Source: Marinomonas arctica (lineage in GTDB: Bacteria > Pseudomonadota > Gammaproteobacteria > Pseudomonadales > Marinomonadaceae). Taken from it: a stretch of 64,000 nt of DNA. The translations under genes were made by a program, and so were the position numbers. Below the pieces are notes generated by a model that was not told where the DNA came from, did no database searches, and worked only from the letters and a program-made list of their open reading frames with translations. The stretch lies in contig NZ_QHJF01000031.1 in assembly GCF_003259225.1 (NCBI RefSeq), positions 1 to 64,000 on the forward strand, given 5' to 3'. Of the stretch, positions 54,849 to 64,000 are shown in pieces; within the stretch, counting starts at the first letter, position 1, and the number at the start of each line of letters is the position of its first letter.

Positions 54849-55012
54849 GGTATTCCCAAGTTGTATGAGTGAAAAAGAGAAGAAAATAACACGTTACAAG
54901 TATTTGTATTGAAAAGAAATCATAAAACGAGACAAGACAAGGGCGATAAATTTTAAAATATCCCCATTATGCTCATCAGACACATTTTTATGGAATAACG
55001 GAGTGACTCATT

Positions 55013-55390
55013 ATGTCAGGATTCGAACCCGATCATCAGTTTAGGTCCCTTACACCGAGGGAAGAGAATGCCAAAAGCAATGTGGTGATCGCGTATATTT
55101 TTATGCTGTTAGGCATCTTTACGGGGGTGTTTTGGCTGATTGGCGCGATTTGGGCCATGGTAAAAGTAAGCGACGCTCGCAGCACAAAGTTTGAAGACCA
55201 CTACGCTAATATTATCAGTACTTTTTGGTGGGGGATTTTCTGGGGGATCATTGGGGTAGTACTCGCCTTATTTTTTATTGGCTACTTCATCTTGTTCGCT
55301 GTCTGGGTGTGGTCGATCTTTAGAATGGTAAAAGGGATTGCCAGAGCCACGTCGAATCAGTCGTACCGTGACATGTTCAATCCCTTTTAG
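55013..55390 (+). CDS. DUF4870-like small membrane protein
   Basis: 125 aa with three membrane segments at about 25-47, 65-88 and 88-105, a polar N-terminus and a basic loop (VKVSDARSTKFEDHYAN). It resembles DUF4870/YtxH-unrelated small membrane proteins of proteobacteria. ACGGAG precedes the ATG. Function unknown. Confidence 0.7.
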   Translation: MSGFEPDHQFRSLTPREENAKSNVVIAYIFMLLGIFTGVFWLIGAIWAMVKVSDARSTKFEDHYANIISTFWWGIFWGIIGVVLALFFIGYFILFAVWVWSIFRMVKGIARATSNQSYRDMFNPF

Positions 55391-55406
55391 GCGAAGTGAA
55401 TCATCA

Positions 55407-55457
55407 ATGGCTCTGTCTAGTTAATGGCTCTGTCTAGTTAATGACTCTGTATAGTGA
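55407..55457. repeat. 17-bp tandem repeat, about three copies
   Basis: ATGGCTCTGTCTAGTTA is repeated exactly at 55407-55423 and 55424-55440, with a diverged third copy at 55441-55457 that overlaps the end of the minus-strand gene. Slippage-type repeat at a gene end. Confidence 0.8.
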
Positions 55458-56373
55458 TCCGGTTGTTTTTATAGAGCGAGCCTTCGCTTGCCAATAACGT
55501 CAGCTCTTTGACACTAATGGGTGAGGAAGGCAACAAAGACAGAGTCAGCTGCTTAGGGGTCTCTAAAAAAGTTTGTACCGACGTTGCAATCTGCTTGGCT
55601 TCTGGTGAGTTAGCAGGCGCTAATCCTAATGCTTGGCTGGCGAACATCAAGGCACCCTCTAACTCTACCGGATTGCTTTGGTAAGAACCTGAGGGCGGAA
55701 ACAAGCGATGGATTAAACCGGACTCTTCGTATTGTATCTCTAAAGATCGCAATTCAATGGCGTCACCATAAATAATGGGTAGCGCTTCTGGTTGACCTAG
55801 CGCGAAGGACGCGAGTATGTCAGAGCGAAGGTCTGATGGTGTAAATTCATGATCTAACAGACGAATGTTAGACATTAGTGTCAGCTTACCGGCATCTTTT
55901 ATGTCTAGTTTGAGCTCAGAAACGATGCCTTCGTCTTGAATGGTGGAAGAAAAAGAGCCTTTACCCAATAGTGTGTCCATCCCTGCTGAGCGCATTAATG
56001 CTCTCGTTTCCCTTGATAAGCTATCAATGGGGCTTTCCTGTATCCAGAAATCAATGTCTAGATTGGGGTGCTTAATAAGATAGCTATTGAAGGAAATGCG
56101 CGCGAATATGAGTATTGGCGAGTTCTCTTCGCCAATTTTTACCCCTTCAAGTGACGGTGTCAGAGTAAAAGGATTAAAATAGACTTGCTGATAATGCACA
56201 AATTGGCTCAGCCCCGTGCGCTCTAACTGTTCTTGGATTTTTTGTTCGGCGTATTGTGCACCGTAGCGTTGAACCACATACAGTCCTAGTATGGCGAAAC
56301 AAGACAGTAAGATAAAATACGTTAGGACTTTGCCTAAAAGAGTTTGAAACTTAGAAGTTGTATTCAATGTCAT
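55438..56373 (-). CDS. Unrecognised single-pass envelope protein
   Basis: 311 aa. One N-terminal membrane segment (about 17-37), then a soluble, mostly beta/alpha domain outside the cytoplasm. It has the look of AsmA/DUF748-type proteins (FVHYQQVYFNPFTLTPSLEGVKIG, ISFNSYLIKHPNLDIDFW), but I cannot assign the family with confidence. No signature motif. Its stop lies in the 17-bp tandem repeat. Function unknown. Confidence 0.65.
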   Translation of the reverse strand: MTLNTTSKFQTLLGKVLTYFILLSCFAILGLYVVQRYGAQYAEQKIQEQLERTGLSQFVHYQQVYFNPFTLTPSLEGVKIGEENSPILIFARISFNSYLIKHPNLDIDFWIQESPIDSLSRETRALMRSAGMDTLLGKGSFSSTIQDEGIVSELKLDIKDAGKLTLMSNIRLLDHEFTPSDLRSDILASFALGQPEALPIIYGDAIELRSLEIQYEESGLIHRLFPPSGSYQSNPVELEGALMFASQALGLAPANSPEAKQIATSVQTFLETPKQLTLSLLPSSPISVKELTLLASEGSLYKNNRITIQSH

Positions 56374-56455
56374 AGTCCAGTAAAAAATTAACGGGCGAAA
56401 CGAAGCATCTGATGCATGATGGCCATTCTGTCGGTAGGCAAGATTCTATCGGAAA

Positions 56456-57859
56456 ATGCAGATCATGGACAAAATTTACCTCTTATTTATTCACAAGGAG
56501 TGCGTTATTTCATCTTTGATTCCCTCGCGAGAGGATTTATGGTTTTTACCCCTAGGCGGCACTGGCGAAATTGGCATGAACATGAACCTTTATGGTCATG
56601 ACGGCCAGTGGTTGATGGTCGACTGTGGTGTGTCTTTTAACGAGCCGTTAAGCCCTGATGATCTAGGCACATCCGAAATTGTGTGTGCTGATCCGCGTTT
56701 TATTAGCGAGCAGAAAGAGCGTTTGGTTGGTATTGTTATTACTCATGCCCATGAAGATCATGTGGGCGCTTTGCCGTTTTTGTGGCGACGTTTTAAATGT
56801 CCCGTTTATACCACCGCGTTTACGGCCGAAGTGTTGCGGCGTAAATTGGTTCAAGTGGGCTTAACGGATCAAGTCCCCATTATTGAAGTGGCAGAAAATG
56901 AGAGCAAAAAAATCGGTGTATTCAACGTCAAATGGTTGGGGCTGACTCACTCGATACCAGAACCTTTCGGTATGACGATAGCAACGTCAGCGGGCAAGGT
57001 ATTTCATACAGGGGATTGGAAGATTGATAAAAAGCCCTTGTTGGGTGACGCTTTCTCCCCCACGGCATTTAAAGCCTTGGCTAAAGACAATATTCTTGCC
57101 ATGGTCTGTGATTCAACGAATGCTTTAAAAGAAGGCTTTTCGCCCTCTGAAAGTGATTGTTACGATGGCTTGCTAAAAACCATCGCCGCAGAAAAGAACC
57201 GCGTGGTAGTCGGGTGTTTCAGTAGTAACGTGGCGCGTTTGGTCGCTCTGGGTCGAGTGGCAAAAGAAACAGGTCGTTATCTTGCCCTAATAGGCCGCTC
57301 CCTCACTAACATGGTCAGTGCCGCACGTGTCACAGGGCATTGGCCGGATGACTTGCCTATTATCGAAGCGGCTCATCTTGGTTATTTGCCAAAGGAAGAA
57401 GTATTGGCGGTGGTAACTGGAAGCCAAGGAGAACCAAGAGCAACCCTAAGTCGTTTAGCCGCCAATAACTGCTTTGATCTTAGCCTTGATGCAGACGATT
57501 TAGTGATTTTCAGCGCCATGCGCATTCCAGGTAATGAACAAGCTATCGATAGATTAGTGGCGCAATTCAAGGGGCGAAAAATACGCACACTACAGGCTCA
57601 TGAAACGAACTTAATGATCCATGTAAGTGGTCATCCATGCCGTGAAGAACTTAAGCAACTTTACGCTTGGGTTCAGCCACAAATTGCCATTCCTGTTCAT
57701 GGCGAGCCAAAACATTTGGACGCGAATGCAGACGTGGCGAGACTTAGCCATGTTCCTCAACAGCTTGTTGGTCGCAATGGCGATTTGTATCAACTAGCGC
57801 CAAGCGTTAGTGTGCGTCGTCAGCAAGTAAAAGTCGGGCGCATAGCCTTATTACGATAA
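56456..57859 (+). CDS. RNase J-like metallo-beta-lactamase ribonuclease (short form)
   Basis: 467 aa from the ATG at 56456. Metal motif THAHEDHVGALP (residues 97-102 HAHEDH), HTGDWKIDKKPL, beta-CASP region with GSQGEPRATLSRLA, and PVHGEPKHL near the end. RNase J is a 5'-3' exo/endoribonuclease; the usual C-terminal domain of about 90 residues is absent. The start is uncertain: the conserved fold begins only at LWFLPLGGTGEIGMN, and the best ribosome site (AAGGAG at 56495-56500) points to a rare ATT at 56507 rather than any ATG or GTG. Confidence 0.85.
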   Translation: MQIMDKIYLLFIHKECVISSLIPSREDLWFLPLGGTGEIGMNMNLYGHDGQWLMVDCGVSFNEPLSPDDLGTSEIVCADPRFISEQKERLVGIVITHAHEDHVGALPFLWRRFKCPVYTTAFTAEVLRRKLVQVGLTDQVPIIEVAENESKKIGVFNVKWLGLTHSIPEPFGMTIATSAGKVFHTGDWKIDKKPLLGDAFSPTAFKALAKDNILAMVCDSTNALKEGFSPSESDCYDGLLKTIAAEKNRVVVGCFSSNVARLVALGRVAKETGRYLALIGRSLTNMVSAARVTGHWPDDLPIIEAAHLGYLPKEEVLAVVTGSQGEPRATLSRLAANNCFDLSLDADDLVIFSAMRIPGNEQAIDRLVAQFKGRKIRTLQAHETNLMIHVSGHPCREELKQLYAWVQPQIAIPVHGEPKHLDANADVARLSHVPQQLVGRNGDLYQLAPSVSVRRQQVKVGRIALLR

Positions 57860-57870
57860 AAGACTTGGAT

Positions 57871-58917
57871 TCACTCGGACTTGTCCTGATCGTTAATCAA
57901 AGGCGCAAACACGCTTTTGGCCGGTTTGCCAGGAATTTCCTTAGCGAGCCTTGGCACCAAATAACCAGGCAGTTCTGCGGCAACTTTTCCCATCAGTCGC
58001 TGGGCATCTTCGATATGGATATCAAAATGCGCAGCGCCTTCTACGGGATCTAAGGTGAACATGTAGTAAGGTAAAATCCCCGCGCTAAACACCGCTTCAC
58101 TCAAATTGACTTGGGCGTCTACAGAGTCATTAATGCCTTTTAATAAGACACCTTGATTGAGTAAGGTGACCCCCGCTCTTTTCAATCTATGCGCCGCCTG
58201 AGCCAGCTCTTCGTCTATTTCATTGGCATGATTGATGTGCCACACCATGATTATGTCCAGACGGCTGGCTTTGATCCACGCCAGCATCTCGTCACAAACG
58301 CGAGCTGGGATCACTACCGGTAAGCGAGAGTGAATACGCAGGCGTTTAATTTGTGGTAGCTCTTCAAGCTTACGAACTTTGTCTGCGAGCAAGCTGTCTT
58401 TCATCATCAAAGGGTCGCCACCACTTAGGATGACCTCGTTGATTTCAGGGTGATGTTTGACGTAGTCAATGACGGATTGCCATTCTGCCTGAGCCAACTG
58501 ATTGTCGCCATAAGGAAAGTGACGACGGAAGCAATAGCGGCAATTGACCGCACAGGTCCCTGTAGTGATGACTAACAAGCGACGCTTGTATTTATGCACG
58601 ATGGCTTTTTGCGGGTTATGATCGGCTTCTTCAAGCGGGTCTTTCGTGTATCCGATGACTTTTTGCATTTCAGCAGCGCTGGGTAGAATCTGCAAGAGCA
58701 GGGGATCCTGAGGATTACCGTATTCAATGCGAGACAAATAAGGGCGAGGCACCAATAATTTGAAACTCTGGTGTGCCTCTACGCCTTGTTGCGCAAGACT
58801 TTTTGGCAAGCCTAAATGCTCAACCAGCTCGGGTAATGAGGTGAGCGCCTGTGATAGGTGTTGGGACCAGCTTAAATTCTGATTAGTTTGAATGGGTATC
58901 ACGTCAAATATCTGCAA
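57871..58917 (-). CDS. epmB: EF-P lysine (R)-beta-lysylation enzyme EpmB
   Basis: 348 aa radical-SAM enzyme of the lysine 2,3-aminomutase family. The cluster motif is TGTCAVNCRYCFRR with Cys122, Cys126, Cys129. LSGGDPLMMKD and RIHSRLPVVIP follow, as in EpmB, and the length fits EpmB rather than KamA (over 400 aa). It makes (R)-beta-lysine for EF-P modification. Divergent from efp, as in E. coli. Confidence 0.92.
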   Translation of the reverse strand: MQIFDVIPIQTNQNLSWSQHLSQALTSLPELVEHLGLPKSLAQQGVEAHQSFKLLVPRPYLSRIEYGNPQDPLLLQILPSAAEMQKVIGYTKDPLEEADHNPQKAIVHKYKRRLLVITTGTCAVNCRYCFRRHFPYGDNQLAQAEWQSVIDYVKHHPEINEVILSGGDPLMMKDSLLADKVRKLEELPQIKRLRIHSRLPVVIPARVCDEMLAWIKASRLDIIMVWHINHANEIDEELAQAAHRLKRAGVTLLNQGVLLKGINDSVDAQVNLSEAVFSAGILPYYMFTLDPVEGAAHFDIHIEDAQRLMGKVAAELPGYLVPRLAKEIPGKPAKSVFAPLINDQDKSE

Positions 58918-58982
58918 AATTATGTTCTTTTGGGTTATGATTGCGCCAACTTATTTTGGCCAACTAGGCCAGTGGCTCTCAG

Positions 58983-59056
58983 AGATCTTTGCAAACTCTC
59001 TTTTTATTGCCCATTAGGGCGTTGAAAAGATGCTAAAAAGAAGTTTGCAGAGATCT
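58983..59056 (+). promoter_or_regulatory. Structured leader upstream of efp
   Basis: A long inverted repeat (58983-59005 with 59035-59056, one mismatch and one bulge) surrounds a small hairpin GCCC-ATTA-GGGC at 59008-59019. It lies 60-130 bp before the efp start and would fold into one branched stem in the transcript. Confidence 0.6.
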
Positions 59057-59115
59057 TGGGACTGACATGATACGCCAGTCAGAGCTTTTTCTCTAAAAAT
59101 ATACTGTGAGGATGT

Positions 59116-59691
59116 ATGGCTAATATTTCTACCAGCGAAATGCGCAGCGGTTCTAAAGTAATGGTCGACGGTGATCCATGTGCGATTATTGACAACGAAC
59201 ACGTTAAACCAGGAAAAGGCCAAGCCTTTAACCGCATTAAGCTGCGTAACCTAAAAACCGGTCGTGTTTGGGAACGTACTTTTAAATCTGGCGACAGCTT
59301 AGAAACCGCAGATGTAATGGACACCGATATGGAGTACTTGTACACCGACGGTGAGTTCTGGCACTTTATGGCAGTAGACGGTTCTTTCGAACAACACGCG
59401 GCGGATGAAACGGCGGTTGGCGACTCGATGAAATGGCTAAAAGAGCAAGAAAAATACGTTGTTACACTGTACAACGGTGCGCCATTGGCTGTCTCTGCGC
59501 CAAACTTCATTGAGCTTGAAGTAAAAGAAACGGATCCAGGTGTTAAAGGTGATACGGCGAACGGTGGCTCTAAACCCGCTACTTTAGTGACCGGTGCGGT
59601 TGTAAAAGTGCCGTTATTTATCAATATTGGTGAAGTGCTACGTGTTGATACTCGTACCGGCGAATACGTTTCTCGCGCCACCGGTAAGTAA
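59116..59691 (+). CDS. efp: Elongation factor P
   Basis: 191 aa, the standard length. The modified lysine is Lys34 in [13 protein letters not shown] is the loop that reaches the peptidyl-transferase centre. KOW-like N-domain, then two OB domains. [21 protein letters not shown] near the C-terminus is typical. Relieves ribosome stalling at polyproline. GTGAGGATGT precedes the ATG. Confidence 0.97.
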   Translation: MANISTSEMRSGSKVMVDGDPCAIIDNEHVKPGKGQAFNRIKLRNLKTGRVWERTFKSGDSLETADVMDTDMEYLYTDGEFWHFMAVDGSFEQHAADETAVGDSMKWLKEQEKYVVTLYNGAPLAVSAPNFIELEVKETDPGVKGDTANGGSKPATLVTGAVVKVPLFINIGEVLRVDTRTGEYVSRATGK

Positions 59692-59716
59692 CTCCTGATT
59701 TAGCGTCATGAATATG

Positions 59717-59752
59717 AAAGCCTCCGATGGGAAACGATCGGGGGCTTTTTTT
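59717..59752 (+). terminator. Rho-independent terminator after efp
   Basis: AAAGCCTCCGAT (59717-59728) pairs with ATCGGGGGCTTT (59737-59748, one T-G) around GGGAAACG, followed by a T run. Confidence 0.85.
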
Positions 59753-59852
59753 ATGCTGGGTGTAAATCATCTTGTTGTGTTGTTTTTATGTAAAATGAAT
59801 CAATAAGCTGATACTGTCTGATTCTTTAACAGATTTCTTTTGAGGCTGTTGC

Positions 59853-61523
59853 GTGACATATCAAGCGATGAATACATTCCGGAGTCGCATTACTTTATTA
59901 ACGGGGGGGCTACTGCTTTCGCTTAGTTTAGTATTGGTGACGTATTTCTATCAGGTTGCATCGACACGCCTCTCAAAAGCCAGCGGTGAGTATCTTGTTG
60001 GTATAAGCCAGTCTATTTCGAACATGCTTACAGCGAATTTAATTGAACGTGAACGAGAGATTGTTCTTCTGAGCAAGCGTCTTTCTCTTTATCAAAATCA
60101 AAACTTAAGTGAGTTAGAGCAGACTATTGATCAGGTTAAAAACTCCTATAAACATTATGCGTGGGTAGGTTTTGCCAATGCCGATGGCGTTGTCTTGGCA
60201 TCTGGTGATGGTTTGTTGAAAGGGGCCGATGTTAGTCAACGGCCTTGGTTCATCAATGGACGATCTGCTCCTTTTATTGGCGATCTTCATAAAGCATTAT
60301 TATTAGAAAGCTTGTTACCAAAACCGGAAGATGGTTCACCCATTCGTTTTGTGGATTTTTCGGCGCCTGTCATTGACGCAAACGGTAAATTAGAAGGCGT
60401 TGTAGCCACTCATGCGAATTGGCTTTGGGCGAAAGAAGTTTTATCTTCTTCTTTTACAGAAGCTTCTAAAACCAAAGAAATTGATATGTTCATTATCAAT
60501 AATAGCGGTGAGGTATTGTATCCCGACAATTATCTTGGCGATATTTCTGTTCCTACTACATTACCCAAAGATGGCCAATTTGAATCCCTTATTTGGCAGG
60601 ATGGAAAAGATTATCTGACTAGTACCGTATCTGTTGACTCACCTGAATCAACAACTCTAGGCTGGCGTCTTGTGGTACGTCAGCCAGTCGATATAGCAAT
60701 GTCGTCTGTTAAGGAGGTTCATAGCTTATTCCTCATCCTTGGTATGGCGGCTACTGTATTTTGTATGTTTTTAGCGTATCGATTCGCCGGCTCACTAAGT
60801 TTTCCTTTGGAGCGTTTGGCTGTTACGGCGAAGCGAATTCAACAAGGAGATAGGCATGTGACGTTTCAAGAAGACAGTCAGTTAAATGAAGTCACCAGTT
60901 TGAGTCGCTCATTACAAGACATGATGTCGTCGTTATTGGATCGCGAGCAGACGTTATTGCAATTAAACAGTACGTTGGAAGCTAAAGTACAATCTAGAAC
61001 GGCGCAATTAGAAGCAACCAATCAATCTTTAAAGGCGATTGTGCGTCAGGATCGCCTTACTCAAGTATATAATCGATTAGCATTAGACGAAGAACTGATA
61101 AAGCATTATGAATTAGCGCGAGAATCAGGTAACCAGTTTGCGATTATCATGGTAGATGCGGATCATTTTAAAAAGATAAATGATCAATATGGACATACTG
61201 TCGGCGATAAAGTGCTTAAGAGAATGGCCGCTGTCTTGAAAAGTATTGTTGATAATAGCGGAATGGTTGCACGATTTGGTGGAGAAGAATTTACCGTTTT
61301 ACTGCCTACGACAGATGTCGAAAACGCTCAGAAAATGGCTGAAAGACTGCGCGAGCATATGGAAAAAACAGAGATGGCGGAAGGTTTATACATTACCGCA
61401 AGTTTTGGTGTTGCCTTATATAAAGCGGATGACGATCATTATGAGCAAGTATTAAATCGTGCGGATGCCGCATTGTATAAAGCGAAAGACACAGGTCGAA
61501 ACCGAGTTGTTGTGAGTGATTAA
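59853..61523 (+). CDS. Sensor diguanylate cyclase with periplasmic Cache, HAMP and GGDEF domains
   Basis: 556 aa from a GTG at 59853, with GAGG 7 bp before. TM1 at about 12-32, periplasmic dCache-like region to about 285 (WVGFANADGVVLASGDGLLKGADVSQRPWF), TM2 at about 290-310, HAMP (SFPLERLAVTAKRIQQGD), coiled coil, and GGDEF domain from about 400 with ARFGGEEFTVLLPT. It should sense a small molecule outside and make c-di-GMP inside. The GGEEF motif is intact; no RxxD inhibitory site is seen. Confidence 0.93.
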   Translation: MTYQAMNTFRSRITLLTGGLLLSLSLVLVTYFYQVASTRLSKASGEYLVGISQSISNMLTANLIEREREIVLLSKRLSLYQNQNLSELEQTIDQVKNSYKHYAWVGFANADGVVLASGDGLLKGADVSQRPWFINGRSAPFIGDLHKALLLESLLPKPEDGSPIRFVDFSAPVIDANGKLEGVVATHANWLWAKEVLSSSFTEASKTKEIDMFIINNSGEVLYPDNYLGDISVPTTLPKDGQFESLIWQDGKDYLTSTVSVDSPESTTLGWRLVVRQPVDIAMSSVKEVHSLFLILGMAATVFCMFLAYRFAGSLSFPLERLAVTAKRIQQGDRHVTFQEDSQLNEVTSLSRSLQDMMSSLLDREQTLLQLNSTLEAKVQSRTAQLEATNQSLKAIVRQDRLTQVYNRLALDEELIKHYELARESGNQFAIIMVDADHFKKINDQYGHTVGDKVLKRMAAVLKSIVDNSGMVARFGGEEFTVLLPTTDVENAQKMAERLREHMEKTEMAEGLYITASFGVALYKADDDHYEQVLNRADAALYKAKDTGRNRVVVSD

Positions 61524-61735
61524 CTGATATCAAGAGTAGATACTACAGAAGTGATACAGTAAAAATAAAGCGTAGACATTCATCGAGCAATGGGACGTTA
61601 ATATAAAGAACGGACATCAATTCAGTGATAAAATCATACGGTTATTAGCTAAGGCTACTTTCAATATTCGTTGTTTTTCAGCCGAAAGGCGCCATCTTTG
61701 ATAGATACACCTTGTCGGCCAAAAAACGACCCGCA

Positions 61736-63958
61736 TTAGTTCTGTGCAGGCCGTTGGTACCAAGGGGATACCATGTCGGTTATACCAAATAAGCTGTTGC
61801 GTTTGCCTAGCATTTGGCCACCATCACGGGTGAGCGGTTGCCATGCAAAGTTGCCACGGCTGGTGGTGGGTTTAAGTGAGACGGTGTCAAAGGGAATGGA
61901 GAAATAAAAGCCTTTGGTAAAGCTGCCTTCGCCAAATTCCTCTGCGGACATATTCGTTCGGCTGGCGTACGCGCCGACAATCATGCCGCTGTCAAATTGC
62001 TTAGAAAAGTCAAAGCGAGCGCCAACGTCTGCCGCTAAGAACTTGCCCACGTCCAAACGAAACAGGGTGTTTTCTAAGAATGACCATTCAGGTTGATAGT
62101 AAAGAGACAAATGCCCTGTGGTGCCTCTGGCGAGTACTTTAGTATTGTCACCAAAGGCATTTTCATCAGAAAAAACACCAAATACCGAGTCTGGATCGCG
62201 TTGCGCAATAGCATTGACATCCACACCAATCGCCCAATTAGAATCGGCTTGACGATACAACACTTCGCTACCCACACCAGCAAACATGGTTTCTAAATAG
62301 CCACCGTACACTTGTTGGTACCAGTTTTGTCCGTAGCGATTAAACCAAGTCAGCTGTAGATTATTCAAATACGCATCATTATCGCGTACATAAGATCGTA
62401 CAAGAGTACGCACACGGTAATTAGACGTACCATCGCTTGGTATATCAAAGTTGAGTTGGTCGTAGTTATCGACCAAATTAATGGCAACAGAGCTAGATAA
62501 CTCTAGATGGCGATTCAGCCAGTAAGACGCGCCACCAGTCATGCTCAGGCTGTAGATATAAAAGTTTTCAGGGCCACCAAAAGACTGGCTTAGATACGGT
62601 GTCACGCCATAGTTTAGTCGCTCGAAATCCTCGTACAAAGGTTCAGAATCGATCTCTTCAGGCGGTAATTCAATAATGGCGTCTTTAATGGAGGGATTAA
62701 AATAGTCGACCGTCGCCACATCGAGATAATCTCTGGCTGAAATCTCAGTGGATTTGACAGGAATATTTTTTGACTCTTCAATGATCTTGTAAGCGCCCAC
62801 ATTCGTGGGCACATGGTTCGCGATTACCGCTGCAGCGCGTTCGATCGCCACATCACGATCACGGTATTTGCTTTGTTGGGTGACAAACGTCACCGTGTTA
62901 CCTTGTTGATACACACGATCGGTTTTATACCCTGCCACATCATTTAATTCTTGGTCGAGGGCTGGCCAGTCAACGACACTAAGCGTAGCGGCTTGGTCGC
63001 TGCCTAAAGCGGGAGCCTCGTTGTCTATCCATGGGCTTTTCATGGAATTAAAGTTGGTGGTCAGGGTAAAACCAAGTGCCACAGTGGTGCCGCGTTCATA
63101 ACTTAAACGCAGATCAAAGCCATCACTTACCTCATAAACTGCGCCAAAGTTCCACGGTGTTTTGGGTGTCATGTCTACACGGCCACGAGTAACTGGAAAG
63201 TCTTGGCTGTAGTCGTTGCCATCGTATTCTAATTTTAGGCGCAATGGCTCGTAAGGGGTCTGATATTCGATACCGCCAAACAAAGAGGCGCTGCCAGTAA
63301 ACCAGCGATCGTAATCGATAGAGCCACCATTGTCAGCATAGCCTGAAATACGTTCACAGAAACGGTCAGCTGCACGACACAGAGGGTTACTAATATTGCC
63401 CCGTTCACCCAGATACCCCCAGCCTAGGCCGAGAGTGACATCAAACTGACCGTAGTTTTCCGTGGAAAAACGTTTCGTCGCGGCCATAAATTCGCCGTCG
63501 AACAAGCCTGTTCCGCCAAGATCGCGCAAACCAACGGATACCTCGGGTAGCCATTGGTTTTCCTTCAGTAGCCGGATTTTGGCATCGATGCCTTTGTCGG
63601 CGTATTTGGTGTCGCCACTGAAGCTCTCGCTGTCGCTATAAAGTACATCTTGAACTTGAGTGTAACGAATGGTGGTTTCTAACCAGGGCATCAGTTGCAA
63701 CGACACGGTGTAAAATGTGTATTCACTGTTATCGTTGTAACCAAAACTGAAGGCCCCATCTTCTGCCATACGGCCAGACGGCATTTGTATTAAACCCACA
63801 CCGCCCAGATCGGTTTGGGAGGGTGTCAGTTGTGGACCTTGAAAGGGCAAAGCAAAATAGACATCGTCTTCCACCTGACTGTCAGCATACAGGGCGCTGC
63901 TCAACAAAAAACCAGAGCAGGCAAGAAAGGGAGTCACAGGGAAACGTTTAAATGACAT
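61736..63958 (-). CDS. yjbH: YjbH-family outer-membrane exopolysaccharide-related protein
   Basis: 740 aa with a Sec signal peptide (cleavage about residue 25, ALYA/DS). The start of the mature part GGVGLIQMPSGRMAEDGAFSFGYNDNSEY is typical of YjbH. The rest is rich in Tyr and amphipathic strands (for example VSVGLRDLGGTGLFDGEFMAATKRF), as expected for an outer-membrane barrel. YjbH is linked to exopolysaccharide in the yjbEFGH operon; partners are not visible because the window ends 42 bp upstream. TTGGAGCTATA precedes the ATG. Confidence 0.88.
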   Translation of the reverse strand: MSFKRFPVTPFLACSGFLLSSALYADSQVEDDVYFALPFQGPQLTPSQTDLGGVGLIQMPSGRMAEDGAFSFGYNDNSEYTFYTVSLQLMPWLETTIRYTQVQDVLYSDSESFSGDTKYADKGIDAKIRLLKENQWLPEVSVGLRDLGGTGLFDGEFMAATKRFSTENYGQFDVTLGLGWGYLGERGNISNPLCRAADRFCERISGYADNGGSIDYDRWFTGSASLFGGIEYQTPYEPLRLKLEYDGNDYSQDFPVTRGRVDMTPKTPWNFGAVYEVSDGFDLRLSYERGTTVALGFTLTTNFNSMKSPWIDNEAPALGSDQAATLSVVDWPALDQELNDVAGYKTDRVYQQGNTVTFVTQQSKYRDRDVAIERAAAVIANHVPTNVGAYKIIEESKNIPVKSTEISARDYLDVATVDYFNPSIKDAIIELPPEEIDSEPLYEDFERLNYGVTPYLSQSFGGPENFYIYSLSMTGGASYWLNRHLELSSSVAINLVDNYDQLNFDIPSDGTSNYRVRTLVRSYVRDNDAYLNNLQLTWFNRYGQNWYQQVYGGYLETMFAGVGSEVLYRQADSNWAIGVDVNAIAQRDPDSVFGVFSDENAFGDNTKVLARGTTGHLSLYYQPEWSFLENTLFRLDVGKFLAADVGARFDFSKQFDSGMIVGAYASRTNMSAEEFGEGSFTKGFYFSIPFDTVSLKPTTSRGNFAWQPLTRDGGQMLGKRNSLFGITDMVSPWYQRPAQN

Positions 63959-64000
63959 TATAGCTCCAAACGAAAAGCAAGCAGATGGGCGATATTGGCA

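Noticed and set aside
1..64000. tRNA, rRNA genes and CRISPR arrays
   Set aside because: No cloverleaf-type sequences, rRNA motifs or regularly spaced direct repeats were recognised by eye; a dedicated search could still find a weak one.

Overview
The window looks like a chromosomal segment of a marine gammaproteobacterium of the Oceanospirillales type, most like Marinomonas. This is inferred from the gene content (efp/epmB, HlyU, a YjbH-family protein, many chemoreceptors and GGDEF proteins, sulfate and sugar ABC systems) and the moderate G+C; no rRNA or marker gene confirms it. I see no tRNA, rRNA, CRISPR array or prophage. The one clear mobile element is a group II intron at about 13.5-15.6 kb.

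Layout. 0-4.4 kb: a broken gene end, then a PatZ-like lysine acetyltransferase divergent from a histone-deacetylase-family deacetylase, then a HAD phosphatase. 4.4-8.4 kb: sulfate uptake operon sbp-cysT-cysW-cysA. 8.5-13.5 kb: a cupin, a Phd/YefM-RelE/ParE toxin-antitoxin pair with its operator, the trpR-trpE-trpG operon with a Trp-box-like operator, a DUF2442 protein and an orphan XRE regulator. 13.5-15.6 kb: a group II intron placed exactly after a terminator hairpin. 15.7-20.5 kb: a chemoreceptor, an M20 amidohydrolase with a GNAT, and an orphan AAA ATPase. 20.6-26.5 kb: a sulfide oxidation module (persulfide dioxygenase, DUF442-SQR fusion, SulP transporter) divergent from a FisR-like sigma-54 activator; a consensus-spaced sigma-54 promoter faces the operon.

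26.5-30.2 kb: a TetR-controlled YbhGFS-like ABC exporter. 30.4-36 kb: an oxidoreductase cluster (MDR reductase, DUF2147 protein, small membrane protein, two SDRs, an Old Yellow Enzyme) with a divergent TetR and a perfect 30-bp palindrome between them. 36-40 kb: a second chemoreceptor, then a transmembrane MCP-like protein without a periplasmic domain followed at once by a separate membrane-anchored NIT-domain protein, which suggests a split nitrate/nitrite receptor. 40-42.2 kb: an SDR, an alpha/beta hydrolase and HlyU.

42.4-51.9 kb: a LacI-controlled sugar catabolism operon with a binding-protein ABC importer and two TIM-barrel isomerase/epimerase-family enzymes plus two Gfo/Idh/MocA dehydrogenases. 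That is the family composition of the oxidation-elimination-hydration-reduction (levoglucosan-type) pathway. 52-64 kb: a VF530 protein, two tandem GGDEF proteins, an NYN protein, two unknown membrane proteins, a short RNase J-like enzyme, divergent epmB/efp with a structured efp leader, a sensor diguanylate cyclase and a YjbH-family outer-membrane protein at the right edge.

The main points of interest are the lgd-like sugar operon, the FisR/sigma-54 sulfide module, the split NIT chemoreceptor, the terminator-targeted intron, the PatZ/deacetylase pair with an eroded PatZ ligase half, and several operators readable directly from the DNA.
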